Below are positions 8,636 through 17,129 of a stretch of 64,000 nt of DNA, in pieces. Both the position numbers and the translations under genes were made by a program. Under the pieces are notes generated by a model, which had not been told where the DNA came from, made no database searches, and saw only the letters and a list, made by a program, of their open reading frames with translations. How positions within the stretch are numbered: the stretch's first letter is position 1; each line of letters opens with the position of its first letter. Origin of the DNA: Candidatus Methanoperedens sp. (GTDB lineage Archaea; Halobacteriota; Methanosarcinia; Methanosarcinales; Methanoperedenaceae); NCBI GenBank assembly GCA_028715885.1, contig JAQUQX010000003.1:20158-84157 (forward strand). The letters run 5' to 3'.

Positions 8636-9034
8636 TCACTTCCAGACCTGCCACCATTTCCTAGGTGGAGGCAGCATCAGCCTGTCAGATACTTTCTGGT
8701 ATTCAAGCTGCAAAAATCCTACATTATTCTGCAGGTCTTTAATCCTCTCGTCCTGGATTTTTTCTATTGCTTTGCGATGCTGCAGTTCGGTCTTGAACGC
8801 TTCGTATTCAGATTTCAGCACATTATATTCACTTTGAAGTTTGTCGTATTCAGGCTGAAGCTTATAGTATTCATCTTGAAGCCTGTTGTATTCAGAACTA
8901 TTCACGTTGTCTTCGGTGATATTCAAATAGTATTCAAGAATCTCGCGGTAAAATTCACTCTTTGATTTCTTGCCTCTGCGCTCTTCGATTTTGTTGAATA
9001 TATTGTCTTCAAGCCTGATGGTGATAGTCTTCAT
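8636..9034 (-). CDS. ribbon-helix-helix protein with long coiled coil
   Basis: 132-aa protein. Residues 1-40 look like a CopG/Arc-type ribbon-helix-helix DNA-binding domain (MKTITIRLEDNIFNKIEE, SKSEFYREILEYYL). Residues 45-115 are a regular coiled coil in which EY-x2-L-x(2-3) units recur about every seven residues. The C-terminus is a short proline and tryptophan-rich tail, PPPRKWWQVWK. The tail could contact membrane or a partner protein; this is a guess. Monocistronic, downstream of tRNA-Leu on the other strand. Confidence 0.75.
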   Translation of the reverse strand: MKTITIRLEDNIFNKIEERRGKKSKSEFYREILEYYLNITEDNVNSSEYNRLQDEYYKLQPEYDKLQSEYNVLKSEYEAFKTELQHRKAIEKIQDERIKDLQNNVGFLQLEYQKVSDRLMLPPPRKWWQVWK

Positions 9035-9085
9035 GCGTATTCATATTATATACAGAATAGATATAGATATACTATCTTCGTTTTT

Positions 9086-9625
9086 CTATCTCCCGTACCT
9101 GCCCATCAATTCGCCCTGCGCCAGTATGTGCCCTTTCATGGCGTTTTCCATCTGTTTTTTGGTTGCGCCGGCCTGCAAACCGAGCATTGCATCGAGTGCG
9201 TAAATCTTGAAATAATACCTGTGGGACTTTGGAGGACAGGGTCCACCATATCCTATCCTGCCGATATCGGTCATCCCCTGGCGGCTTCCATCGCCAAGTG
9301 TTTCATTTTTCGGCATTCCTTCAGGCAGTTTCTGCGTGCCTGAAGGAATATTAAACAGCACCCAGTGAACGAACATCCCTCCCGGCGCATCTGGGTCGTC
9401 CATTATCAGGGCAATGCTCTTTGCGCCCGCAGGTATTCCTTCCCACGACAGCGCAGGCGAAACATCCTTTCCGTCGCACGTATATTTTGCAGGGATTGTA
9501 TCACCATCCTTAAAGGCTTCTGCTGAAATAGAAATCTTTTCCATAGTATTTACCTCCTTTTCCGAAGCGATGCATCCTGAAACTACCGCAATCAGAAATA
9601 TCAATACATAGAGCCAAACGCTCAT
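9086..9625 (-). CDS. YbhB/YbcL-type PEBP family lipoprotein
   Basis: Phosphatidylethanolamine-binding protein (Raf kinase inhibitor-like) fold. It has an N-terminal hydrophobic signal ending in a lipobox-like VVSGC at about residue 18, so it is probably exported and lipid-anchored. Core motifs are TCDGKDVSPALSW, ALIMDDPDAPGGMFVHWVLFNIP and the GPCPP-x-SHRYYFKIYALD ligand pocket. The natural ligand in archaea is unknown. Confidence 0.88.
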   Translation of the reverse strand: MSVWLYVLIFLIAVVSGCIASEKEVNTMEKISISAEAFKDGDTIPAKYTCDGKDVSPALSWEGIPAGAKSIALIMDDPDAPGGMFVHWVLFNIPSGTQKLPEGMPKNETLGDGSRQGMTDIGRIGYGGPCPPKSHRYYFKIYALDAMLGLQAGATKKQMENAMKGHILAQGELMGRYGR

Positions 9626-9673
9626 ATTACCCCTGTAACTTCTTGTCCATGCTATAATATGGTTTTCGAGCCT

Positions 9674-10045
9674 TCAAATGAGTTTCTTGACCTTCTCGGT
9701 AGCCTTTTTTAACTCATTCAGAATCAAGCCGATATAGCCCTCATTCCCCACAAGAACAACTATTAACGCATCCGGACCAGCCGTATATGTTATAAGATGC
9801 TTATCCTCGGTTTCGACTATGATAGATTTTGGCCTCTGGGAACCAAGACGCATCGTGGTAGATTCTGCCGACATATACAACGTGGCTGTCAACGCAGCAA
9901 ACGCTTCGCTGTTAAGCCCCTTGGTAGTCTGCTTGGAAACCATAAGCAACCCCTGTTTTGAAACGATAGCGGAAAGTTCGACACCTCCGACTGCTTGCAG
10001 GTCGTTAAGGATTTTCTCAAGCATAGTTGTAATTGTTTCCATCAA
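9674..10045 (-). CDS. roadblock/LC7 domain protein
   Basis: 123-aa protein consisting of a single roadblock/LC7 fold (LNDLQAVGGVELSAIVSKQGLLM, then LITYTAGPDALIVVLVGNEGYIGLIL). Such proteins usually regulate or scaffold small GTPases; no GTPase gene is adjacent here. It is followed 75 nt upstream by PAN on the same strand, but separate transcription is likely. Confidence 0.85.
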   Translation of the reverse strand: MMETITTMLEKILNDLQAVGGVELSAIVSKQGLLMVSKQTTKGLNSEAFAALTATLYMSAESTTMRLGSQRPKSIIVETEDKHLITYTAGPDALIVVLVGNEGYIGLILNELKKATEKVKKLI

Positions 10046-10120
10046 AGCCTCGGCAAATCTACTCCCTTATACACAAACACCAAGAAATAGATTACTCATG
10101 TATATATCTTCTCATAAAAA

Positions 10121-11359
10121 TCAGGCAAACATTCCTTCTGAATGAAGATTCGGCTTGGTAGTGGCAATTATTAATTTTTTAATCGCATTTCGGAAATCGT
10201 CCATTCCAACGCTATAACGTTCCTCTCTTACAGCGAACATGCCCGCTTCCATTGCAATTGCTTTAAGGTCAGAGCCATTCGCTCCTTCAGTAAGTGAGGC
10301 AAGGTCGCCAAAATCAACACCCTCTGAAAGTTTCATTTTTCGTGTATGAATTTTCAAAATTATCTCCCGGGTTTCCTTATTGGGCATTGGAATCGATATG
10401 AACCGATCAAATCTTCCCGGTCTAAGAAGAGCAAGGTCGAGAATATCCGGTCTGTTTGTGGCTGCGATAATCCTGACATTTCCCCTGGAATTAAACCCGT
10501 CCATTTCAGAGAGCAATTGCATTAAGGTGCGCTGGACTTCCCTGTCGCCTGAGGTCGCGGTATCAAGACGTTTTGCACCGATTGAATCAAGCTCGTCAAT
10601 AAATATAATGCTCGGGGCTTTTTCTTTCGCCATTCTAAAGAGGTCACGTACGAGCCGCGCGCCCTCTCCGATATATTTCTGCACAAGCTCGGAGCCTACA
10701 ATCCTGATAAACGTTGCTTTTGTCTGGCTTGCCACGGCTTTTGCCAGAAGCGTTTTTCCGGTTCCAGGGGCGCCATATAACAACACGCCTTTCGGAGGCT
10801 CTATTCCGATACGCTCAAAAACTTCGGGTTTTGTAAGGGGCAACTCCACAGTCTCCCGCAATTCACGGATTTGCTCATCCAGACCTCCGATATCCGAATA
10901 CGACACATTCGGGGACTCAATAACCTCCATGCCGTGCACAAACGGATCCCGCGAAGATGGAAGAATTCCCACGACTGCAAGTGTCTGGTAGTTTAAAGAA
11001 ACCGCTGCCCCCGGTACAAGCTCGCTGCCGTTTATGAACTGGGAAGCCCCTACCACAAACTGCGGACCTGTACTGCTCCTGATAATCACTTTGCCATTAT
11101 CGAGAACATCCACCACAGTGCCCACAACCAGTGGAGGGGTTTTCATTCGTTCAAGTTCGCTTTTTAACTGTCTTAAATCCCTTTCATACTTGAGGTTCTG
11201 GCTCTCGGTAAAACGCTTCTCAAGTTCAATCTTGTTAGCCTGTTCCCTGAGGACATTGTTCCTTTCCTCAAGCATTTTTATCCTGTCCATAAGGTAGCGG
11301 GAAAAATCATTGTTTCCCATTGCTATCGGGCTTTCCTGGTTTTCCTGGACTTCAGACAT
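10121..11359 (-). CDS. pan: proteasome-activating nucleotidase (PAN)
   Basis: Hexameric AAA+ unfoldase that feeds proteins to the 20S proteasome. In order: N-terminal coiled coil (residues 15-70), OB domain (about 75-130), AAA domain with Walker [11 protein letters not shown], Walker [12 protein letters not shown] and second region of homology [20 protein letters not shown]. 412 aa is the normal length. The C-terminus is SEGMFA, so the gate-opening HbYX motif has Phe in place of Tyr. Divergent from aMBF1. Confidence 0.93.
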   Translation of the reverse strand: MSEVQENQESPIAMGNNDFSRYLMDRIKMLEERNNVLREQANKIELEKRFTESQNLKYERDLRQLKSELERMKTPPLVVGTVVDVLDNGKVIIRSSTGPQFVVGASQFINGSELVPGAAVSLNYQTLAVVGILPSSRDPFVHGMEVIESPNVSYSDIGGLDEQIRELRETVELPLTKPEVFERIGIEPPKGVLLYGAPGTGKTLLAKAVASQTKATFIRIVGSELVQKYIGEGARLVRDLFRMAKEKAPSIIFIDELDSIGAKRLDTATSGDREVQRTLMQLLSEMDGFNSRGNVRIIAATNRPDILDLALLRPGRFDRFISIPMPNKETREIILKIHTRKMKLSEGVDFGDLASLTEGANGSDLKAIAMEAGMFAVREERYSVGMDDFRNAIKKLIIATTKPNLHSEGMFA

Positions 11360-11413
11360 GGTATAGAATGATATTTAAGCGTATACGGTATATAGAGTTT
11401 TCGCCGAGATGAT

Positions 11414-11902
11414 TTGATGCAATGCGAAATATGCGGCAGTGATATAAAAGGAAACCCGGTTCGTGTAACCGTGGAAGGAACGGTTCTTGACGTATGCGGC
11501 AAATGCGCCCGTTACGGCAAGCCACAGGATAAGTGGTCTCCCGTATCCAGGAAAATATCGCCGACTGAAAAAGTGATTGTCACCCATAAGCCAAGACGTG
11601 ATGTTTTTGATAAACTTCAGGATGAAATCATACCGGATTATGCCCAGATAATCAAAAAAGCCAGGGAATCGCAGGGATTGACTATCGAGGAACTTGCCTC
11701 GAAGATGATGGAAAAAGCGGCGCTTATCAGGAAAATCGAGCGCGAAGAACTCATACCAGAGGATGCCATTCGGAAAAAACTCGAAAGCACGTTGAATATC
11801 AAACTGACAGAGAAATTTTCTTCGCAGGACCAGCGCGGGGGCGGATTCATCAGGGGAACCACGCTCGGGGATGTGGCTGTTATCAGGAAGAAGGCGAAAT
11901 AG
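11414..11902 (+). CDS. multiprotein bridging factor aMBF1
   Basis: 162-aa archaeal MBF1 homologue. N-terminal zinc ribbon (CEICGSDIKG, CGKCARYG) is followed after a linker by a Cro-type helix-turn-helix (IIKKARESQGLTIEELASKM, about residues 77-130). In Methanosarcinales and other archaea it is linked to transcription or translation control. Divergent from PAN with 54 nt between starts, so the promoters overlap. Confidence 0.9.
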   Translation: MMQCEICGSDIKGNPVRVTVEGTVLDVCGKCARYGKPQDKWSPVSRKISPTEKVIVTHKPRRDVFDKLQDEIIPDYAQIIKKARESQGLTIEELASKMMEKAALIRKIEREELIPEDAIRKKLESTLNIKLTEKFSSQDQRGGGFIRGTTLGDVAVIRKKAK

Positions 11903-11929
11903 GGTTTGTTAAACTTGTCCTTATAAAAG

Positions 11930-12316
11930 CTAATGAGTCCTCTCGATTTCCCGTACCTTATCGAAGTCTCCATCAAATGAAAGTATTTTTTTAACTTTGT
12001 ATTTTCTCATTATTTCCACAGAAACTGCATCAGCGAGAGATATTGAACCGTCATACTTTAAGAAAGTCTCCATTCCTTTTGCCAGCATTTCACTATCTAT
12101 GAACTCGATTTTGCAGTCGTCTATGAAGTATTCATAAAGCAGCTTTCCCGCTTTACCGCCTTCCAGCGACCCTACGAGTGTGACACTTTCACTGATGACA
12201 AGGTCAGAGACCAGAAGTGAGTCATTAAGTATTCCAGCAAGCTTCAAGGCATCCTTATGCCATCTGTCCTTCTCTCTTGCCAGCGCGATAAAATAGGAAG
12301 AATCGGCAAAGATCAT
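11930..12316 (-). CDS. vapC: VapC-type PIN domain toxin
   Basis: 128-aa PIN domain ribonuclease. The acidic metal ligands are visible: Asp5 in MIFADSSYF, Glu in ISESVTLVGS, Asp in SLADAVSVEIM and Asp in ILSFDGDFDKV. It overlaps the upstream AbrB-type gene by 4 nt, the classic antitoxin-toxin order. Target RNA unknown. Confidence 0.88.
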   Translation of the reverse strand: MIFADSSYFIALAREKDRWHKDALKLAGILNDSLLVSDLVISESVTLVGSLEGGKAGKLLYEYFIDDCKIEFIDSEMLAKGMETFLKYDGSISLADAVSVEIMRKYKVKKILSFDGDFDKVREIERTH

Positions 12317-12540
12317 TTAAGCCCTCTCTGAATGGATTTCTTGGACTCGACTGCATCTCCTTCCGTTTTCACAATACCAATTATGTCTTTTAACGTTCTT
12401 TTTTTTCTCACCTGCACCAGTATTCCTTTCTCATTTTCTGCCCATTCGAGTATATCTCCTGGCGTTATTTTGTGGGTTTTTCTTATCCTTGCAGGTACAA
12501 CGGTCTGATATCCCTTTGAGATTATAGTTTCACTAAGCAT
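12313..12540 (-). CDS. vapB: AbrB/MazE-type antitoxin
   Basis: 75-aa swapped-hairpin AbrB/SpoVT DNA-binding protein (SKGYQTVVPARIRKTHKITPGDILEWAENEKGILVQV) with a C-terminal tail (IQRGLK) that would wrap the toxin. Pairs with the PIN protein immediately downstream and probably represses its own operon. Confidence 0.87.
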   Translation of the reverse strand: MLSETIISKGYQTVVPARIRKTHKITPGDILEWAENEKGILVQVRKKRTLKDIIGIVKTEGDAVESKKSIQRGLK

Positions 12541-12593
12541 TTTAGATTCACAAATGATATTGTTTTTAAAGTATTTAATTTTTTGCCAAAAAC

Positions 12594-13064
12594 ATGGGCG
12601 CAGTCCAATCTAACAACTACGTAAGCTCAAATCGTAAACGAGGAATTTACTTCTACAAAGAGAATGAGTACAATTTAATAACCAACAACTATGTAAGCTT
12701 AAATGGCTATGGAATACACATTGATGATTATTCCAACAACAATAAAATTCATCACAATAACTTTATAAACAACACAAATCAAGCATATGGTAGTAGTGCT
12801 TCCAGCTTATGGGATTCGGTCTATCCAAACGGCGGTAACTACTGGAGCGACTATAATGGCACCGACGTTAACAAGGACGGTATTGGCGACACCCCTTATA
12901 ACATAAGTTATGGCCAGGGGGAACAGATGGTGCTGGACAGGTATCCATTAATGAAACAGAACGGGACACCACAACAAAATGTTACTGTAACACCGGGTTT
13001 TGAGATTTCATGGGTAATATTTTCAGCAGTCATTATTTTTGTCTTAAAAAGAATCCAATTATGA
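12594..13064 (+). pseudogene. remnant of a NosD-like parallel beta-helix surface protein
   Basis: 156 residues with Asn-rich right-handed beta-helix repeats (NNYVSSNRKRGIYF, NNYVSLNGYGIHI, NKIHHNNFINN), then a segment WDSVYPNGGNYWSDYNGTDVNKDGIGDTPY common at the end of archaeal NosD-like surface proteins, and a final membrane helix ISWVIFSAVIIFVLKRIQL. There is no signal peptide and no ribosome binding site, and an in-frame TAA lies 18 nt upstream. The N-terminal part of a much larger exported protein appears to be lost. Confidence 0.6.
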
Positions 13065-13109
13065 ATATCGATAGGTCAGTGTCAATGGCGGTTAATATTA
13101 AACGCATTA

Positions 13110-14126
13110 TCATCTTAGCTTTCGTATAATCGCATCCACCATCTCACTTGACCTTGCGCTTCCTCCGAGGTCGTAGGTAACGTATTTGCCCTCTGAGATG
13201 ACTTTCTCGGTTGCTTCAAATATAGCATTTGAATTCTCTTTTTCCCCAAGATAATCAAGCAGCCACGCGCCTGCAAGCACGGTAGCCACAGGATTCACCT
13301 TGTCCAGCCCCGCATACTTTGGCGCAGAGCCGTGCGCAGGTTCGAACATGGAATAGTCATCTCCTATATTTGCGGAGTAAATGAGCCCGATGCTTCCCAC
13401 AAGTGCCGAGCATTCCTCGCTCAGTATATCCATGAAAAGATTGGTCGAGAGCAGGACTTTCCGGTTGAAAATCTGCGGGTTCTTGATTAACTGCTGCGCT
13501 ATATTATCGATATGGTATTCCTCAAGTTCGATGCCGGGATAATCTTTAGAGACTTTTGCGACCTCCTCAAGGAACGTCCCGCATGTCTGCTTGAGTATAT
13601 TGCTCTTGTGGATTGCAACAACGCTCTTCCAGCCCCGGCGCGCTGCCTCTTCAAATGCATAACACGCCACGTTCCGACATGCAGGTCGCGTGATTTTTCT
13701 TATCGCGATAAAAACATCATCCGTCAACTGTACTTCCTTGCCGAAATACAACCCTTCGGTGCCCTCCCTCACGCATACGAAATCAACGTCCCCAAGCGGT
13801 TTTGAGGTATTGGGAAAGGATTTTATTGGTCTCACATTGGCGTAAAGGTTGAACTTCTGGCGTATTGAGACTGCCACGCTCCTCGGGGAGCCCGCGCCTC
13901 CCGGGGTCGTGGTCGGGCCTTTAAAAGCAGCATCGGTGCTGCCCAGTATATCCCATGTCTCAGGAGGTATCAGGGAATCCCCGCCGTGCTCTTCCCACCA
14001 CTGCGCCCCAGCCTCACACGTTATGAACTCAACGTTTGTACCTGCCGCCTCAACTACCCGAAGCATGCTGTTTACAAGCTCAGGGCCTACGCCATCGCCT
14101 TTAATGACTGCTGCTTTCTTGCTCAT
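13110..14126 (-). CDS. isocitrate/isopropylmalate-type dehydrogenase
   Basis: 338-aa member of the beta-decarboxylating dehydrogenase family (IDH/IPMDH/HICDH). Visible motifs: GDGVGPELV at the N-terminus, substrate loop SVAVSIRQKFNLYANVRP, catalytic Tyr/Lys segments, and the cofactor loop EPAHGSAPKYAGLDKVNPVAT. The following Ser/Ile-Arg pattern and the NAD-type GSAPKYAG region suggest an NAD-linked isocitrate dehydrogenase, but homoisocitrate or isopropylmalate use cannot be excluded by eye. It precedes the gene at 14129 on the same strand direction by 2 nt. Confidence 0.8.
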   Translation of the reverse strand: MSKKAAVIKGDGVGPELVNSMLRVVEAAGTNVEFITCEAGAQWWEEHGGDSLIPPETWDILGSTDAAFKGPTTTPGGAGSPRSVAVSIRQKFNLYANVRPIKSFPNTSKPLGDVDFVCVREGTEGLYFGKEVQLTDDVFIAIRKITRPACRNVACYAFEEAARRGWKSVVAIHKSNILKQTCGTFLEEVAKVSKDYPGIELEEYHIDNIAQQLIKNPQIFNRKVLLSTNLFMDILSEECSALVGSIGLIYSANIGDDYSMFEPAHGSAPKYAGLDKVNPVATVLAGAWLLDYLGEKENSNAIFEATEKVISEGKYVTYDLGGSARSSEMVDAIIRKLR

Positions 14127-14128
14127 AC

Positions 14129-14857
14129 TTATCTCTCTTTTGCCTCTTCATAGTGCGAAATGCTATTAAGTTTATCCAGATACATCCTCAACGAAATCAG
14201 CGATAGCGAGGTTGATGTGATATTTCCCCAATTATCAGTCTCCTGCTTTCCCAGAAGCCACAGGATTGAGGGCTCAATATACTCCACCCCTGCCAGAATC
14301 AATGCCTGTATAGCAAGGTTGCTTGTGGCGATATGAGTCCAGCCACCAGATTCCCTTTTTGAAAGAATCCAGCCTGCCCGGTTCTTTATGAAATCCCTGT
14401 ATTTCTTTTTATCCTGTTTGAAAAGAGCCGTAATTATTAGAGATGTGGTGCCCACATGCTCATATTTCTCCCCATAATTACGAACTAACCACTTGCATCC
14501 TGACTCGTTTTTTACCCTGCAATCCCCGAGAGCTATCAGGGCGTAGGCTGTATCAATCCCGTCATTGCTCCAGTTATCGTTTTTTTGCTGATTGAGAATC
14601 CATCGGATAGAATCGCGCTGCACCTGCCCGCAACCTGCCAGCGCGCTGCACGCCCTTGCGGTATCAAGTAAAAGCGTATCGGTTTCCCAGAACCCGCCTT
14701 TTCTTTCGGACAACAATAATCCAATCAACGAAGATGCGGGTTCATTCCACAGAGATAATGCCTGGATGGAGCGGGATATGTCCTTAATTGTAGCAGGTTC
14801 TTGTTTTTTTAACCAGTCCAGCCCGCGCATTGCAGCAATATCGATTCCTTGAATCAT
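14129..14857 (-). CDS. prenyltransferase/squalene oxidase repeat protein
   Basis: 242-aa alpha-toroid protein. QW-like repeats recur: GLDWLKKQEP, IRWILNQQKNDNW, WILSKRESGGW and WLLGKQETDNWG. Proteins of this size with terpene-cyclase repeats lack the full catalytic Asp motif, and none is visible here, so it is probably a binding or scaffold protein rather than a cyclase. Only 2 nt separate it from the dehydrogenase, so they are co-transcribed. Confidence 0.75.
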   Translation of the reverse strand: MIQGIDIAAMRGLDWLKKQEPATIKDISRSIQALSLWNEPASSLIGLLLSERKGGFWETDTLLLDTARACSALAGCGQVQRDSIRWILNQQKNDNWSNDGIDTAYALIALGDCRVKNESGCKWLVRNYGEKYEHVGTTSLIITALFKQDKKKYRDFIKNRAGWILSKRESGGWTHIATSNLAIQALILAGVEYIEPSILWLLGKQETDNWGNITSTSLSLISLRMYLDKLNSISHYEEAKER

Positions 14858-14981
14858 GCAATTAATCCATAATGATTAGATAGTTTTAATAGCAATCGGA
14901 TAAAAGTAGGCGATACCATCAGGGGCTGTGGCCTAGTCCGGCATGGCGACGGGCTCCAGCGGAAAACCCCAGAGTCCCCAA

Positions 14982-15008
14982 AGACCCCGTATTTAAATAC
15001 GGGGACTA
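14982..15008. repeat. 27-nt palindromic element inside the tRNA-Trp intron
   Basis: Core CCCCGTATTTAAATACGGGG at 14985-15004, flanked by AGA and ACTA. The reverse complement matches 45649-45675 at 25 of 27 positions. The two differences are paired across the palindrome (T-A here, C-G there), so hairpin formation is preserved. Confidence 0.85.
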
Positions 15009-15027
15009 ATCGGGGACTAAGGGTGTT

Positions 15028-15094
15028 ATGATGAGCAACGGGTCTGCCGAGCTAACCTGACGAGGTAAGCTGTGAGGAGCCGTTGGAGCACTGA
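15028..15094 (+). ncRNA. box C/D guide RNA within the tRNA-Trp intron
   Basis: Box C ATGATGA at 15028-15034, D' CCGA at 15047-15050, C' GTGAGGA at 15072-15078 and D CTGA at 15091-15094. The guide before D ends GGAGCA and pairs with TGCTCC of exon 1; the fifth nucleotide before box D faces C34. The guide ACGGGTCTG before D' pairs with CAGACCCGT across the splice junction; the fifth nucleotide faces C39. This matches the known haloarchaeal intron guide for C34 and position 39 methylation, except that 39 is C rather than U. Confidence 0.9.
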
Positions 15095-15324
15095 ACTTGT
15101 GCTGCTCAAAGATTGAATCGCCAAAAACCTGGCGTTTTCGGAGAGACCCGTCGATCGTGAGTTCAAATCTCACCAGCCCCATATAATACATTTTTTGTAA
15201 TTATTATCGCCTATCTATTTTCCTTATGCGAATATTTCATATAGGGGAGAGTCGATGCAAAGAACAGGGATTATGACAAGGAAAGTTTTAAAAATCCGCA
15301 AAAACGCACTGAGGACGTGAAACT

Positions 15325-15915
15325 TTGTTAAATGACGACCTTATCAATGAGCTTAAAAGAAAAACGATACACATGACTTCAATAATAATTGTACTCATTT
15401 ATTACTATTTCGGGAAACAGGCGGTTCTGTCCCTGCTCACGGTTTACCTGATTGTGATACTTGAGCTTGAGTATTTCAGGATAGAGTGGGGCAAAAAACT
15501 GCCGCTTGTCCATGCTCTTTTCAGGACAACGGAAGCTGACCGGCTTGGCGGGCATGTGTTTTTTACAATCGGCAGCATAATCGCTATTTCTGTATTCTCA
15601 CAGGAAATCGCTTCGGCTGCAATACTTATGACGACTTTCGGGGATGCGTCTGCCGCAATTTTCGGAAAGGCGTTCGGCAGAACATGGATTCCATGGCTGA
15701 AGAACAGGGCATACGAAGGCTGCGCCGCCGAGTTTATTGTGAACATAATTATAGGATGGATATTCCTATCTGGGTGGCTTTTGGTTTTTGTAATGGCTGG
15801 GACAGCTACTGTTGTTGAGACGCTCACAAACAAACTGGATGATAATCTCTTAATTCCCCTTTTTTCAGGTTTCAATGGTCAGCTTGTTTCTTTTATACTG
15901 GCATACTATAAATGA
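15325..15915 (+). CDS. dolichol/polyprenol kinase-like membrane protein
   Basis: 196-aa integral membrane protein with about six helices, of the SEC59/diacylglycerol kinase-CDP-diglyceride synthetase-like family. Signature elements are the N-terminal LKRKTIHM, the central TTFGDASAAIFGKAFG and the final ETLTNKLDDNLLIPLFSG. Expected to phosphorylate an isoprenoid alcohol at the cytoplasmic side of the membrane for lipid or glycan synthesis. The start is TTG at 15325 with GAGGACG upstream. Confidence 0.8.
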   Translation: MLNDDLINELKRKTIHMTSIIIVLIYYYFGKQAVLSLLTVYLIVILELEYFRIEWGKKLPLVHALFRTTEADRLGGHVFFTIGSIIAISVFSQEIASAAILMTTFGDASAAIFGKAFGRTWIPWLKNRAYEGCAAEFIVNIIIGWIFLSGWLLVFVMAGTATVVETLTNKLDDNLLIPLFSGFNGQLVSFILAYYK

Positions 15916-16133
15916 AGATTTATTAACATCGGTTTTATTTGGAACAAAGAATTCCCCGTACATGGCATTTTGGGGGGGTAAAATATATATATCCCTATTC
16001 CTATTATAGTGCTGCCGAGCGGGTACAACTATTTTTACTAACCCCCACTCCCCAACCCGCTCGTCACTTTTATGCATCATTGTTGCATTGTATTAAGCAA
16101 AGCTTCAATAATCATAGGATACAACAACAATTT

Positions 16134-17129
16134 ATGAAGCTTGACGGCTCTTACGGCGAAGGCGGAGGGCAGATATTAAGAACAGCAGTGGCGCTTTCCG
16201 CCGTTACTGGAAAATCCATCGAGATAGATCATATCAGGAAAGCAAGACCAAAACCCGGACTTGCTGCTCAGCATATGAAAGCTGTAGAGAGCGTGGCATC
16301 AATTTGCAATGCTGGGGTGGACGGATGCCGTTTGCAATCCACAAGCATCTGCTTTAAACCGGGGAAAATAAAAGGGGGCGTATATGATATCGATATCGGC
16401 ACAGCAGGCAGCATATCCCTTTTTCTCCAGTGCCTCATGCCTGCCGCTCTGCACGCGCCCCAAACCATCCGGATAAAGATTACAGGTGGGACTGATGTCC
16501 AATGGTCGCCGCCCATTGATTATCTCCGGTATGTCACACTGGGGGCGCTCTTGCGGATGGGATACGACTGCGAACTCAGGCTTATCAGGAGGGGATACTA
16601 TCCGCGCGGGGGAGGCTGTGTAGAGGCTGTAATAAATCCTTCAAGCCTGGAAAAAACCGGTTTTGATACGAACCACTGCTCTCTTGTTGAGGGGATTTCA
16701 CACTCATCCGGCTTGCCTGCCCATGTGGCAGAAAGGCAGGCTGCGTCAGCCGAAAAGCTACTGCGGGATGCAGGGTACACCGCCAGAATTTCACTTGAAA
16801 CTAATAATTATGCATCGGCGGGAAGCGGTATCACGCTATGGTGCGGCGCAGCCGGAGGTAGCGCACTCGGAAAACCGGGATTGAGAGCCGAGAAGGTGGG
16901 TGAGAGCGCAGCAGAGGCGATATTATCAGAGTTAAAGTCGGGAGCTGGCGTGGATATATATCTTGCAGACCAGCTTATTCCCTATATGGCGCTGGCTGGA
17001 GGTGGCTCTTTTACCACAAGGATGATTACACCTCATACGAAGACCAATATCTGGATTACTGAGCAGTTTCTGGATGTGAAGTTCAGGATAGAAGAAACAG
17101 GGACGGGTTTGTTCAGGGTACGGGTTTAA
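16134..17129 (+). CDS. rtcA: RNA 3'-terminal phosphate cyclase
   Basis: Converts RNA 3'-phosphate to 2',3'-cyclic phosphate with ATP. I placed the start at ATG 16134 because MKLDGSYGEGGGQILRTAVAL is the family N-terminus; the frame is open 195 nt further upstream but that part has no family features. Conserved KARPKPGLAAQH and the catalytic His in TPHTKTNIWITEQ are present. 331 aa is close to normal. It converges with kptA, the stops overlapping by 4 nt. Confidence 0.93.
   Translation: MKLDGSYGEGGGQILRTAVALSAVTGKSIEIDHIRKARPKPGLAAQHMKAVESVASICNAGVDGCRLQSTSICFKPGKIKGGVYDIDIGTAGSISLFLQCLMPAALHAPQTIRIKITGGTDVQWSPPIDYLRYVTLGALLRMGYDCELRLIRRGYYPRGGGCVEAVINPSSLEKTGFDTNHCSLVEGISHSSGLPAHVAERQAASAEKLLRDAGYTARISLETNNYASAGSGITLWCGAAGGSALGKPGLRAEKVGESAAEAILSELKSGAGVDIYLADQLIPYMALAGGGSFTTRMITPHTKTNIWITEQFLDVKFRIEETGTGLFRVRV

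Larger units (their letters stand above)
14922..15181 (+). tRNA. tRNA-Trp(CCA) with 186-nt intron
   Basis: Acceptor GGGGCTG pairs with CAGCCCC plus discriminator A. Exon 1 runs to G37 at 14959 and exon 2 begins with A38 at 15146. The anticodon CCA is at 14956-14958. The bulge-helix-bulge is visible: CTCC (14954-14957) pairs with GGAG (15140-15143), next to bulges AGC and AGA, and the intron continues with GAAAAC/GTTTTC. The anticodon stem is ACGGG/CCCGT. Archaeal tRNA-Trp introns commonly carry a guide RNA, as here. At 186 nt the intron is longer than the roughly 100 nt known from haloarchaea; a palindromic element accounts for part of the excess. Confidence 0.95.

Noticed and set aside
15006..15191. 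61-codon minus-strand frame in the tRNA-Trp intron
   Set aside because: Antisense to the tRNA and guide RNA, no ribosome binding site, ends in the palindrome.
15939..16133. N-terminal extension of rtcA
   Set aside because: Open frame but AT- and C-rich sequence without family similarity; ATG 16134 gives the standard N-terminus.
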